From Cybelea sp963824595 (GTDB lineage Bacteria; Vulcanimicrobiota; Vulcanimicrobiia; Vulcanimicrobiales; Vulcanimicrobiaceae), in the NCBI GenBank assembly GCA_963824595.1, contig CAWGPY010000001.1, forward strand, positions 62,001-126,000: a DNA stretch of 64,000 bases, in the 5' to 3' direction. The translations under genes were made by a program, and so were the position numbers. The notes beneath the pieces are model-generated. The model made no database searches. It saw nothing but the letters and a program-made list of their open reading frames with translations, and was not told the origin of the DNA. How positions within the stretch are numbered: position 1 is the first letter of the stretch; every line of letters starts with the position of its first letter. Shown here in pieces: positions 8,273 through 16,677 of this stretch.

Positions 8273-9249
8273 ACGTTTACATCGTCGGCAAGGGCGCGAT
8301 GGGCACGTACGTCGGCGATCTGCTTCGCGGCGTCGGCGTCGACGTCGCGTACGCGCCGCGCAACCTAGAAGACGTGCGGCCCTACGATGCCGACGTCGCG
8401 ATCGTCGCGACCAAGGCGTACGACACCGAGGCGGCGATCGAGACGTTGCGCAAGGCCGTTGCGTATCCCGAGAAATGCGTGTTCGTCTCGCCGCAGAACG
8501 GCGTGGGCAACGAGGAGCGCCTCGCGGCCGCGTTCGGCGCCGACAACGTGGTCGCGGCGGCACTGACCACGCCGATCGACCGCGATCGCGACGGCAACGC
8601 ACGCCCCGCGAAAGAGGGCGGCTTGGCGTTGGCGCCGGTCGGCGCGAACGCCTACAACTGGCTCTCCGCGACCTTCGCGAGCACCGGCGTGGCGGTGAAG
8701 GTGGTAGAAGACTGGCGCGCACTGAAATGGAGCAAGCTCGCGCTGAACGTGGTTGCGAACGCGAGCTGCGCGATCCTCAACGTGCTGCCGAACCGATTCG
8801 TCCACTTCGACAAAATCTTCACGCTCGAGATCCGCATGATCCGCGAGGTCCGCGCCGTCATGCAGGCGATGGGCATCGAGCCCATCGACCTGCCGCGTTA
8901 TCCCGTGCGCGCGCTCTTCCGCGTCGCCGCGCTTCCGAGCCCGCTCTCGCGAACGCTGCTGACGCACAGCATCGCCGGGGCGCGCGGCACGAAGCCGCCG
9001 TCGCTGCTGCTCGACCTGCGCCGCGCGCGTCCGCAGACCGAGGTCGACGTGCTCAACGGCGCCGTGGCGACCGCCGGACTGGAGTTCCGCGTGCCGACGC
9101 CCGTCAACGCGGTCTACGCGCGGGTGCTCAACGACATCGCGCACACGCCGCCGCTCTGGGCGAAGTACCGCGAACATCCCGACCGGTTGGAGGCCGAGGT
9201 GGAAGCCGAGGTGAAACGCGCGAAGGCGTTGTCGAAGGCGAACAGATAG
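8269..9249 (+). CDS. Ketopantoate reductase family protein (PanE/ApbA-like)
   Basis: 326 residues. N-terminal Rossmann motif IVGKGAMGTYVGDLL binds NADPH; VATKAYDTEAA and SPQNGVGNEERL follow the ketopantoate-reductase pattern, and WSKLALNVVANASCAIL carries the catalytic Lys region. True PanE makes pantoate for CoA synthesis, but the family also contains paralogues acting on other 2-oxo acids. No other pantothenate gene is nearby, so the precise substrate is left open. Translationally coupled to dut (ATGA overlap); hemQ follows within 2 bp. Confidence 0.82.
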   Translation: MNVYIVGKGAMGTYVGDLLRGVGVDVAYAPRNLEDVRPYDADVAIVATKAYDTEAAIETLRKAVAYPEKCVFVSPQNGVGNEERLAAAFGADNVVAAALTTPIDRDRDGNARPAKEGGLALAPVGANAYNWLSATFASTGVAVKVVEDWRALKWSKLALNVVANASCAILNVLPNRFVHFDKIFTLEIRMIREVRAVMQAMGIEPIDLPRYPVRALFRVAALPSPLSRTLLTHSIAGARGTKPPSLLLDLRRARPQTEVDVLNGAVATAGLEFRVPTPVNAVYARVLNDIAHTPPLWAKYREHPDRLEAEVEAEVKRAKALSKANR

Positions 9250-9250
9250 C

Positions 9251-10102
9251 ATGCGGGATCAAAACGTTCCCGAGTCGCTCGAAGGCTGGTGGATCCTCCA
9301 CCGCATCTTCTCGTTTGACCGCCGGCGCTGGGACGCGCTGCCGGAAAAACGGCGCGACAAGTACGCGGGACACGCCGCCGACCTCGTGGACCATCTCAAG
9401 GGAAGGGACGACGGCGACGTCGGTCTCACGCAGATCGTCGGCCACAAAGGCGATCTCATGCTGACGCACTACGCGCGCACGTTCGACGGCCTGGCCTACG
9501 CGCAGACGCTCGTCGACAAGCTGGAGCTGCGCGAGTTCCTCACGCCACAGGGGTCGTACGTCTCGGTGCTCGAGCTGGGCCTGTACGATGCGACCGGCAA
9601 GATTCACGCCGAACTCGGCCAGCGCGGGCTCGCGCCGCAATCACCGGAATGGATCGCCGGATTCGACGAGTTGATTCGCAAGCAGGCCGAAAACCCGTAC
9701 GTCGGGCCCCGCTTGTGGGCCAAGATCCCGGCACGACGCTATCAGTGCTTCTATCCCATGAGCAAGCGCCGCGGCGAGGTGCAGAATTGGTACATCCTGG
9801 GGTTCGAGGCGCGTGCGAAGATGATGAGCGAGCACGGCGTCGTGGGCCGCTCGTATCACGGCCGCATCACCCAGGTGATCTCGGGCTCGATCGGCTTCGA
9901 CGACTTCGAGTGGGGCGTGGACCTCTACGCCGACGATCCGCTGGTCTTCAAGAAGCTGATCTACGAGATGCGCTTCGACGAGGCGAGCGCCCGTTACGGC
10001 GAGTTCGGCTCGTTTTGGGCGGGGCTGCAGTTCTCGCCGCGCGAGCTGGGCGTGTTTCTCGACGGCGACGCCATCCCGCAGCTCGACGGCTCGGCGTCAT
10101 AG
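9251..10102 (+). CDS. hemQ: Coproheme decarboxylase HemQ (chlorite-dismutase family)
   Basis: Converts iron-coproporphyrin III to heme b, the final step of the coproporphyrin-dependent pathway. 283 residues. The HemQ-specific YPMSKRR block carries the reactive Tyr and a propionate-binding Arg; EHGVVGRSYHGRITQV holds the proximal His, followed by SGSIGFDDFEWGVDL. True chlorite dismutases have a distal Arg and lack YPMSKRR, so HemQ is preferred. It starts 2 bp after the panE-like stop and converges on the GH92 gene. hemL, an early heme gene, also occurs in this window. Confidence 0.92.
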   Translation: MRDQNVPESLEGWWILHRIFSFDRRRWDALPEKRRDKYAGHAADLVDHLKGRDDGDVGLTQIVGHKGDLMLTHYARTFDGLAYAQTLVDKLELREFLTPQGSYVSVLELGLYDATGKIHAELGQRGLAPQSPEWIAGFDELIRKQAENPYVGPRLWAKIPARRYQCFYPMSKRRGEVQNWYILGFEARAKMMSEHGVVGRSYHGRITQVISGSIGFDDFEWGVDLYADDPLVFKKLIYEMRFDEASARYGEFGSFWAGLQFSPRELGVFLDGDAIPQLDGSAS

Positions 10103-10108
10103 AAGCCG

Positions 10109-13100
10109 CTACGGAGCGGCGACGGTGTAGGGTCCGTTCCCTAACGGGATCGGCTTGCCCACGCGCCCCGTTGCGACGTCGACGAACACGCACGCGTTGT
10201 CCCGTCGCACGACGACCAGCGCCCGTCCGCTCGACGTCATCGCCACGCCGTATGGTGCGCCGCCGACCTCGATGTCCGCGCGCGCGGTGCCGGTCGTCAG
10301 GTCGATCGGCGTCACCGTCGAGTTGCCGTAGTTGGTGACGTAGGCCATGCGCCCGTCGGGCGCGACGGCGATTTGCATCGGATAGACGCCGACCCGGATC
10401 GGCGGCCCGGCGGCGCGCGCGACGAGATCGATCGGACGGACGTCGTTCGAGGCGCTGTCAACCACGTAGAGGCGCCGCCCGTCCGGCGTAACGGCGAGCC
10501 CCGCCGGTCGCGCGCCGACCGCGATCGGCGGCTGCGGTTCGTTCGACCGAAGGTCTACCGGCGTGACGGTGTTCGATCCGCCGTTGCTCACGTAGAGCGT
10601 CGCACCGTCCGGGGCGATTGCGATGGCGCGCGGCCGGCTGCCGACGCGGATCGTGCGTTCCGGTTTCAGCGTTGCGGTATCGATCGACTCGATCGTCGCG
10701 TCGTCGGCGTTGGCGAGCCACAGCGTCTTACCGTCCGGCGTGAGCGCCACGCCGTTCGGCGACGAGCCGACGTTCACGGTGGCGATCGCCCGCGCCGAGG
10801 TCGTGTCGACCACGCTGATCGAGCTGCCGCCGAGATTGGCGACGTACAGCCGTCGGCCGCCGGCGCCGAGCACCGCGTCGCGCGGCTGTTCTCCGACGGG
10901 GATTTCCGGCCCGGTCGCGCCGGTCGCGAGGTCGAGCGGAGTGACCGTGTTGCCGAATCGGTTTTCCACGAAGGCGAGCGACGGGCGCTGCACGCCGTTC
11001 GCGACGAATACGCTGACCGTCGCGTGTTCGATCGCGGCGCCGTTTGCGGCGGTCGCGTCGAACCGCACGTCGTAATAGCCTGCACGCAGCGACGCGTCGG
11101 CGCCCACGACGATCGGCACGGTCGCCGACCCGCCCGCGGCGATCGTCGCCGATCCGCCGCGACGATCCACGGTCAAGCCGTTTGCGGTGGTCGCGCGCCA
11201 CGCGATCGTCACCGGACCGTCGGCCGCAGCGTTGGAGAGCCGCAGGTCGAGGGTCGCAGGGCCGGCGCCGATTCGAACGCTGCGCGGGTCGGCCTGCAAT
11301 GCGGCTCGCGTCGAGGGCGAAAGGGACAGCCCTACGGTCGAAAACGAGGGCGGCCACGCCGACGCCGCGCTGCCCCAACGCTCGCTCGGGCGCGGGCCCG
11401 TCGTCACGTCGAGCCGCACCGTTCCCCGCGCGGGAAGGGCGAGCCACGCCCGGTCGCTCGGGCGCCCATTGACGTCGAGCGACTGCACGTAGGCGTTGGC
11501 GTCGGAACTGAGCGGCGACGAGATCGCAACGGTCGGTCCGCCGGGTGAGTGCAGCGCGACCGCGGAGAACAGCGGCGTCCCGACGTCGAGCGAGCGCACC
11601 GCGGGGTTCTGCGGATAGAGCCCGATCGCGCACCAGATATACCACGCGCTCATGGTTCCCAGGTCGTCGTTGCCGGGCAGTCCGTCGGGCTTGTCCGCGT
11701 AGAGCGTCGTGAGCGCCTCGCGGACGATCGCTTGCGCGCGCCACGGCTTGCCGACCGAAAGATACGCCCACGGCGCGCCGAGGCTCGGTTCGTTGCCCAG
11801 CCACGCGTAGGGTTTGTCTTGGCCCGCGTTGAGCTGCGAGAAGAACGCGTCGAGTTTCGCGGCGGCGGCAGACGCGCCGCCCATCGCGGCGAAGAGATCG
11901 CGCAGGTCCTGGGGCACCATCCACGTGTACTGCGCGGCGTTGCCCTCTTGAAAGCCGCTCTGTCCGTTCTCGGTGATCGGCGCGTTCATAAAGGCGCCGT
12001 CGCCGTCGCGCGCCGCGATCGATCCGGCCGCCCCGTCGAAGAGCGTCATCCAATTGGACGAGCGGCGCATGAAGCCGGCATAGGTTCGCGCGTCGCGGAG
12101 CGAACGCGCCAGCCGCGCGATCGAAAAGTCGTCGAGGGCGTATTCGAGCGTCTCCGACGCACCGTTCGGCACGGGTGCCACCGACGTCGTGTGGGTGTTC
12201 ACGACGTAGCCGCGCTGCAGATACGCGTCGTGGAGCTCCCAGCGCGGAACGTACCAACCCTGCCCGTACGGCGGCGCCGTAGACGACGCGCCTTTGACCA
12301 TCGCCGCCAGCGCTTCACGTGCGTCGAAGTCGCGCGCGCCGAACGCGTAGGCGCCGGCGATGACGGGATCGATCGAATCGCCGCCCATGACGCTCGTCGG
12401 GCCGTTGACGAGGGCCCATCGCGGGAGCCATCCGTGATCTTGGCGCGCGGCATCGACGAGCGATTGCATCATGTCGCTCGTCTCGCCGGGCGCGACGAGC
12501 GCCAGCAGCGGGGCTTCGGTGCGATAGATGTCCCAATCGGAGTAGTTCGCGTATTCGTCGTGGCCGGCGCGCACGCGGTGGATCCTGCCGTCGAAGCCGG
12601 TGTATTGACCGTTCACGTCGCTGGCGACGTTGGGATGCAGCAGCGTGTGGTAGAACGCCGTGTAGAACGTGCGCCGTTCGGCGGGAGTTCCACCGGAGAT
12701 CTCGATGCGGCGCAGCATTCCGTCCCAGATCTCGGTCGCGCGATTGCGAACGGCGACGGGATCCCAGCCGTGCTCTTCGGCGTCGAGGTTGGCGCGCGCG
12801 CCGGCGATGCTGACGAACGACAGGCCCACCGTCACGACGACCCGCGGGTCGCTCGTCGCGTCGAACGTGACCCACGCGCCGGTGTTGGGACCCCGCGCGC
12901 TGCCGGCGCCGCGAGCGAGCTGCGTGCCGTTCCAGGTTCCGTGTTCGGCGAACGGGCGGCTGAAATGCGCCGCGAAATAGACCGCGTACTGATCCGGCAT
13001 GCCGCAGAAGAAGCCGCTCGAGGCCGAGCCCGAGATGCGGTCGGGCCCGTCGATTCGAACGCTCGCGTCGGTGACGCCGGCCTGATTCGACGACACGTTG

Positions 13101-13603
13101 AACAGCAGATTGGCGCGAGCGGCGGACGGAAACGTGAAGCGCGCGATGCCCGTGTGCCGGGTCACGCTCAACTCGGCCCGAACCTTCGGCGCGCCGAGCG
13201 AGACCGCGTACCAGCCGGGAGCGCTCTCCTCGTCGGCATGGGAGAACGGCGCGCGCGCCGATGCGGGATCGGCCGGGATCGCGCCGACGGCCGGCAGCAC
13301 GCCGAAGTCGCCGAACACGCTGCAGCCCGGCCCGCTGAGATGCGTCAGACTGAACCCGGTGATGTCGTGATCGGAGTATTCGTAGCCGCCGCCTGCGTTT
13401 TGCGACGGGGTGTCGGGGCTCCACTGCACCATGCCGAACGGCAGGTCCGCGCCGGGGAACGTGTCGATCGGGCCGCCGACCGGCGTGCCGGACGTGCCGA
13501 CGAACGTATCTACCAGCGCGGTCGGGCCGGGCGCCGCGGCTTTGGCGAATGCCGGAATCGCGACCGCGGCGCAGCATGCTACGGCGAAGATGGCCCTGCG
13601 CAT
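10109..13603 (-). CDS. GH92 alpha-mannosidase with NEW3-like and YVTN beta-propeller domains
   Basis: 1164 residues, secreted: signal peptide MRRAIFAVACCAAVAIPAFA. Residues about 25-720 are glycoside hydrolase family 92, Ca2+-dependent exo-alpha-mannosidases: DTFPGADLPFGMVQWSPDT, YEYSDHDITGFSLTHLSG, the catalytic-acid block FQEGNAAQYTWMVPQD and the catalytic-base block GNDDLGTMSAWYIW are all intact. After a beta-sandwich of NEW3 type (about 750-850) comes a propeller of about seven YVTN repeats such as LYVANLGGSSISVVD. GH92 fused to a YVTN propeller is not an arrangement I know as standard. It probably trims mannose from glycans outside the cytoplasm. Confidence 0.9.
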   Translation of the reverse strand: MRRAIFAVACCAAVAIPAFAKAAAPGPTALVDTFVGTSGTPVGGPIDTFPGADLPFGMVQWSPDTPSQNAGGGYEYSDHDITGFSLTHLSGPGCSVFGDFGVLPAVGAIPADPASARAPFSHADEESAPGWYAVSLGAPKVRAELSVTRHTGIARFTFPSAARANLLFNVSSNQAGVTDASVRIDGPDRISGSASSGFFCGMPDQYAVYFAAHFSRPFAEHGTWNGTQLARGAGSARGPNTGAWVTFDATSDPRVVVTVGLSFVSIAGARANLDAEEHGWDPVAVRNRATEIWDGMLRRIEISGGTPAERRTFYTAFYHTLLHPNVASDVNGQYTGFDGRIHRVRAGHDEYANYSDWDIYRTEAPLLALVAPGETSDMMQSLVDAARQDHGWLPRWALVNGPTSVMGGDSIDPVIAGAYAFGARDFDAREALAAMVKGASSTAPPYGQGWYVPRWELHDAYLQRGYVVNTHTTSVAPVPNGASETLEYALDDFSIARLARSLRDARTYAGFMRRSSNWMTLFDGAAGSIAARDGDGAFMNAPITENGQSGFQEGNAAQYTWMVPQDLRDLFAAMGGASAAAAKLDAFFSQLNAGQDKPYAWLGNEPSLGAPWAYLSVGKPWRAQAIVREALTTLYADKPDGLPGNDDLGTMSAWYIWCAIGLYPQNPAVRSLDVGTPLFSAVALHSPGGPTVAISSPLSSDANAYVQSLDVNGRPSDRAWLALPARGTVRLDVTTGPRPSERWGSAASAWPPSFSTVGLSLSPSTRAALQADPRSVRIGAGPATLDLRLSNAAADGPVTIAWRATTANGLTVDRRGGSATIAAGGSATVPIVVGADASLRAGYYDVRFDATAANGAAIEHATVSVFVANGVQRPSLAFVENRFGNTVTPLDLATGATGPEIPVGEQPRDAVLGAGGRRLYVANLGGSSISVVDTTSARAIATVNVGSSPNGVALTPDGKTLWLANADDATIESIDTATLKPERTIRVGSRPRAIAIAPDGATLYVSNGGSNTVTPVDLRSNEPQPPIAVGARPAGLAVTPDGRRLYVVDSASNDVRPIDLVARAAGPPIRVGVYPMQIAVAPDGRMAYVTNYGNSTVTPIDLTTGTARADIEVGGAPYGVAMTSSGRALVVVRRDNACVFVDVATGRVGKPIPLGNGPYTVAAP

Positions 13604-13642
13604 GGCGCACCCTGTACGTTATGCCGTCGCGCGCAGCCTTCT

Positions 13643-15178
13643 CTAGGCCGCGGCGCCGAGCCGCTCTAAGCTACGGTACTGCACGGCCTCGGCGACGTAT
13701 TCCGCGCGGATCGTGTCGTCGCCGGCGAGATCGGCGATGGTGCGGGCGACGCGCGCGATGCGATCCAGCGCGCGCGCCGAAAACTGTCGCTTCGCGCTGG
13801 CGTGGGCCAGGAGCCGCATCGCGGCCTCGTCCAGCGGGCAGTATCGCCGCATCGCGTTGCCGGGAATCTCTGCGTTCGACGAGAACGCGGCCGCGGCGAA
13901 TCGTTCGCGCTGGCGGTCGCGCGCCGCGACGACGCGCCCGCGAATGGTCGCCGACGATTCGGCGCCGTCGTAGCGCACCATGTCGTCGAAGGGGACGCGG
14001 GCGATTTCGATCTGCAGGTCGATGCGGTCGAGCAGCGGTCCGGAGAGCTTGCCGACGTACTTCGCCACCATCGCGTCGTCGCAGCGGCACTCGGCGCTGC
14101 GCGTGCCGCGGTAGCCGCACGGACACGGATTCATGGAAGCGACCAGCTGAAAGCGTGCCGGATATGTGAACGTTCCGGCGGCGCGCGCGATCGTGACGGT
14201 GCCTTCTTCGATCGGCTGGCGCATCACCTCGATCGCGCTGCGCGAGAACTCCGGAAGCTCGTCGAGGAAGAGCACGCCGTGGTGCGCGAGCGAGATCTCG
14301 CCGGGCTTGACGAGCGCGCCGCCACCGACGAGTGCGGTCTGGCTGATCGTATGGTGCGGAAACCGAAACGGACGAACCTGGACGATGCCGGAACGGCCCA
14401 GCAAGAGTCCCGCGACGCTGTAGATTTTGGTGACGTCGAGCGACTCGTTGAGCGACATCGCCGGAAGGATCGACGGCAGGCGGCGCGCCAGCATCGTCTT
14501 GCCGCAGCCGGGCGGACCGACGAGCAGAAGGTTATGGCCGCCGGCGGCGGCGATCTCGAGTGCTCGTTTTGCCGCGACTTGTCCGCGCACGTCTTTGAGA
14601 TCGCCGTGCGCGCCGTCGTCGGCGGTTTCGAGCGCGGGCGCGGCGGTGCGCCGCCGCCACTTCGAGCCGTGTCCGCCGAGCACGGCGACGGCCGCTTGGA
14701 GCGACTCGACGGCGTAGAGCTCGATGCCGTCGACGAGCGCGGCTTCGTCGGCGTTCGACGCCGGCACGATGAGCTTCGAGAACCCGGCGTTTCGCGCGCC
14801 GAGCACCATCGGCAGGATGCCGCTCACCGGCTGCAGCTTTCCGTCGAGGGCCAACTCTCCGAGCGCGATGAACTCGCGCAGCGGGGGCACCTCGATCTGG
14901 CCCTCCATTCCGAGTAACGCGAGCGCGATCGCGAGGTCGAACGCCGGGCCGCCCTTGCGGACGTCGGCCGGCGAGAGATTGACGAGCAGTCTTCCCGCGG
15001 GATAGGCAAAGCCCGAATTAATGATCGCGGCGCGCACTCGCTCGCGTGCCTCGCCGAGCGCACGATCGGGCAGGCCGATGATCGCGAACGCCGGCGTCCC
15101 GGGCGAACTGTCGGACTCGACGCGCACGACGTAGCCTTCGATGCCGAGCATGGCCGCCGAAAAGGAGACGGAGAGCAT
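13643..15178 (-). CDS. comM: Mg-chelatase-like AAA+ ATPase (YifB/ComM)
   Basis: 511 residues. N-terminal Lon-like (ChlI) domain to about residue 180, AAA+ core with Walker A GPPGCGKT and Walker B GVLFLDEL, a four-cysteine insertion (NPCPCGYRGTRSAECRC) and a C-terminal helical domain with ARALDRIARVARTIADL. ComM is a hexameric helicase promoting branch migration during natural transformation. With dprA on the same strand, it suggests uptake of homologous DNA, although YifB is widespread in bacteria not known to be competent. Start ATG 15178; nothing overlaps it. Confidence 0.92.
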   Translation of the reverse strand: MLSVSFSAAMLGIEGYVVRVESDSSPGTPAFAIIGLPDRALGEARERVRAAIINSGFAYPAGRLLVNLSPADVRKGGPAFDLAIALALLGMEGQIEVPPLREFIALGELALDGKLQPVSGILPMVLGARNAGFSKLIVPASNADEAALVDGIELYAVESLQAAVAVLGGHGSKWRRRTAAPALETADDGAHGDLKDVRGQVAAKRALEIAAAGGHNLLLVGPPGCGKTMLARRLPSILPAMSLNESLDVTKIYSVAGLLLGRSGIVQVRPFRFPHHTISQTALVGGGALVKPGEISLAHHGVLFLDELPEFSRSAIEVMRQPIEEGTVTIARAAGTFTYPARFQLVASMNPCPCGYRGTRSAECRCDDAMVAKYVGKLSGPLLDRIDLQIEIARVPFDDMVRYDGAESSATIRGRVVAARDRQRERFAAAAFSSNAEIPGNAMRRYCPLDEAAMRLLAHASAKRQFSARALDRIARVARTIADLAGDDTIRAEYVAEAVQYRSLERLGAAA

Positions 15179-15247
15179 ACGGTTCCCTCTGCGCGCCGGA
15201 AGCGAAGCGTCTAGGGGTCGCCGGGCATTCCACGGAACACGTTTGTG

Positions 15248-15817
15248 ATGACTCCAGAGTGGGTGAGCGCGCTCTCCGAGGCGGGAACGTTTATGGTGGT
15301 CTTAGTGACCGCCATTGCGGCGTTCGTCCAGCTGCGCCATATCCGCGCGGGAAATCAGCTCGAGGCGTTGCTGTCGCTCGAGCGCGATTTTCGCGCGCCC
15401 GAGCTCCAGGCGGCCCTGAGTTACGTGCAGGCGGAGCTACCGGAGCGATTGGAAGATCGGGAGTATCGCCGCCGGTTGGAATCCATCGGGTTCATCGATC
15501 CCGCGCTGCATCCGGAGATGATCGCGTGCAACTGGCTCAACGAGATGGGCACGCTCGTCAAGCGGCGCCTCGTCTCCGAAGACACGTTCATGGATCTCTT
15601 CGCGCGCCTCATCGTCCACTGTTGGCGCCAGGTATCGCCCGCGATCGCGATCATGCGGCGCACGCGCGGCGCCGCGCAGTACCACGACTTCGAGTACCTC
15701 GCCGCCCGCGCCGCCGCGTGGGTGAAGCAGAACCCGGAAGGCATGTCGCCGCCGGCGTTTCTGCGCACGCCGTTGGCCGACAACTGGGCCGATCAGGACA
15801 GCGAATCGGCACCGTAG
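15248..15817 (+). CDS. DUF4760-like protein with one N-terminal membrane helix
   Basis: About 189 residues. One membrane segment near the start (AGTFMVVLVTAIAAFVQLRHI) is followed by a soluble, charged helical domain (LEALLSLERDFRAPEL, then NWLNEMGTLVKRRLVSEDTFMDLF). This layout matches DUF4760-type proteins, a family without a known function. ATG 15248 is preferred over the adjacent GTG 15245. Stands alone between comM (divergent) and the YSPIGL genes. Confidence 0.6.
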   Translation: MTPEWVSALSEAGTFMVVLVTAIAAFVQLRHIRAGNQLEALLSLERDFRAPELQAALSYVQAELPERLEDREYRRRLESIGFIDPALHPEMIACNWLNEMGTLVKRRLVSEDTFMDLFARLIVHCWRQVSPAIAIMRRTRGAAQYHDFEYLAARAAAWVKQNPEGMSPPAFLRTPLADNWADQDSESAP

Positions 15818-15879
15818 GAGGCGCTCGGCCCCGAGGAAGCAAAGCGACCTAACGCACGCTCAAAAAGGAGGTCGCCACG

Positions 15880-16302
15880 ATGAATGCTTGGGAACGCGGT
15901 TCGAGCTGGCGCCGACGTCTGCTGATCGGCTGGCTAGCACTCGGATGGGTTATTGCGGTTGTCTTGGTTGTCTCACGGGGGTTGCCAATCGGGATAGCCC
16001 AAGCTGCCGGCGGCGCGTCCGAGGCAGCTTTTGCCCACGGTCGCGGCCCGTATAGCCCCATCGGCCTTACATTCGATACTTGTGGCAGTAGTGGCAAGTA
16101 CGTGTGGGCTATCGCTCAAAGTCCCAACTCGCCGGTGGCCGCGTCGTCTTCAACATACCGATACGCGGGGACGATCCACAACGTTCGCGTCAAAGTGATC
16201 GATGGCGCTTCTACTTACAATAGCAACTCGACCAACTTGGATCTCTTAATCTACGTATTGGATCCCACCACTTGCAAGAAATCGCCGCGTAAGGGAGGAT
16301 AG
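15880..16302 (+). CDS. YSPIGL-motif exported small protein A
   Basis: 140 residues, not recognised. A perfect AAAGGAGG precedes ATG 15880. A basic N-terminus is followed by one membrane/signal segment (LLIGWLALGWVIAVVLVV) with a possible AQA cleavage site, so the protein is probably exported or anchored. Just after that comes YSPIGLTF (16051-16074), the motif shared with protein B. The rest is Ser/Thr/Asn-rich and looks beta-stranded, with two cysteines (FDTCGSS and DPTTCKK). Codon use is less GC-biased than in the neighbours. Probably one operon with protein B, 36 bp downstream. Confidence 0.68.
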   Translation: MNAWERGSSWRRRLLIGWLALGWVIAVVLVVSRGLPIGIAQAAGGASEAAFAHGRGPYSPIGLTFDTCGSSGKYVWAIAQSPNSPVAASSSTYRYAGTIHNVRVKVIDGASTYNSNSTNLDLLIYVLDPTTCKKSPRKGG

Positions 16303-16338
16303 GGAAGGGGCCGAGGCCTTTCAGGGGGAGTTATTAAG

Positions 16339-16677
16339 ATGTCTGACCAGCATAAAAGAGAAGACGATCGCGCGCATCAGATCAAGCGCAACTATAGCCC
16401 GATCGGCCTTCATAAAGACGCCGAACTGCGGGTCGAACGGAATTATAGCCCCATTGGACTCACGTTCACGTCAGCCCAACGAGACGAGCCGTGCGAGGAG
16501 GAGGTCGTGCGCAGCATCAAGATCCTCTCCGCGGGGCCGCACGATCCGATCCCCACTTGTGAGGGTTACGATCTCGCATACATCGTGCCGAATGCGACGC
16601 TGAGCGAGTCAGCGGCGATCCCCCCGCTGCATCTCGCCGAACCCTCGACCGTCTACGTATTCGTGAAGTTCGAATAA
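16339..16677 (+). CDS. YSPIGL-motif small protein B (two motif copies)
   Basis: 112 residues, not recognised. ATG 16339 follows a GGGGGAG ribosome site. The highly charged N-terminus (MSDQHKREDDRAHQIK) has no signal peptide. RNYSPIGL occurs twice, at 16387-16410 and 16438-16458; the second copy continues as TF exactly like the copy in protein A. A roughly 70-residue domain with two Cys follows. The repeated short peptide at the N-terminus, with a signal-bearing partner upstream, could be a modification, processing or assembly motif. Its 3' end overlaps the convergent cyclase-STAND gene by 25 bp. Confidence 0.65.
   Translation: MSDQHKREDDRAHQIKRNYSPIGLHKDAELRVERNYSPIGLTFTSAQRDEPCEEEVVRSIKILSAGPHDPIPTCEGYDLAYIVPNATLSESAAIPPLHLAEPSTVYVFVKFE

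Noticed and set aside
11549..13669. A 706-codon plus-strand open frame
   Set aside because: Lies wholly opposite the GH92 gene, whose catalytic blocks are intact.
16387..16467. YSPIGL copies as a DNA repeat or CRISPR-like unit
   Set aside because: Similarity is at peptide level with wobble differences and irregular spacing.
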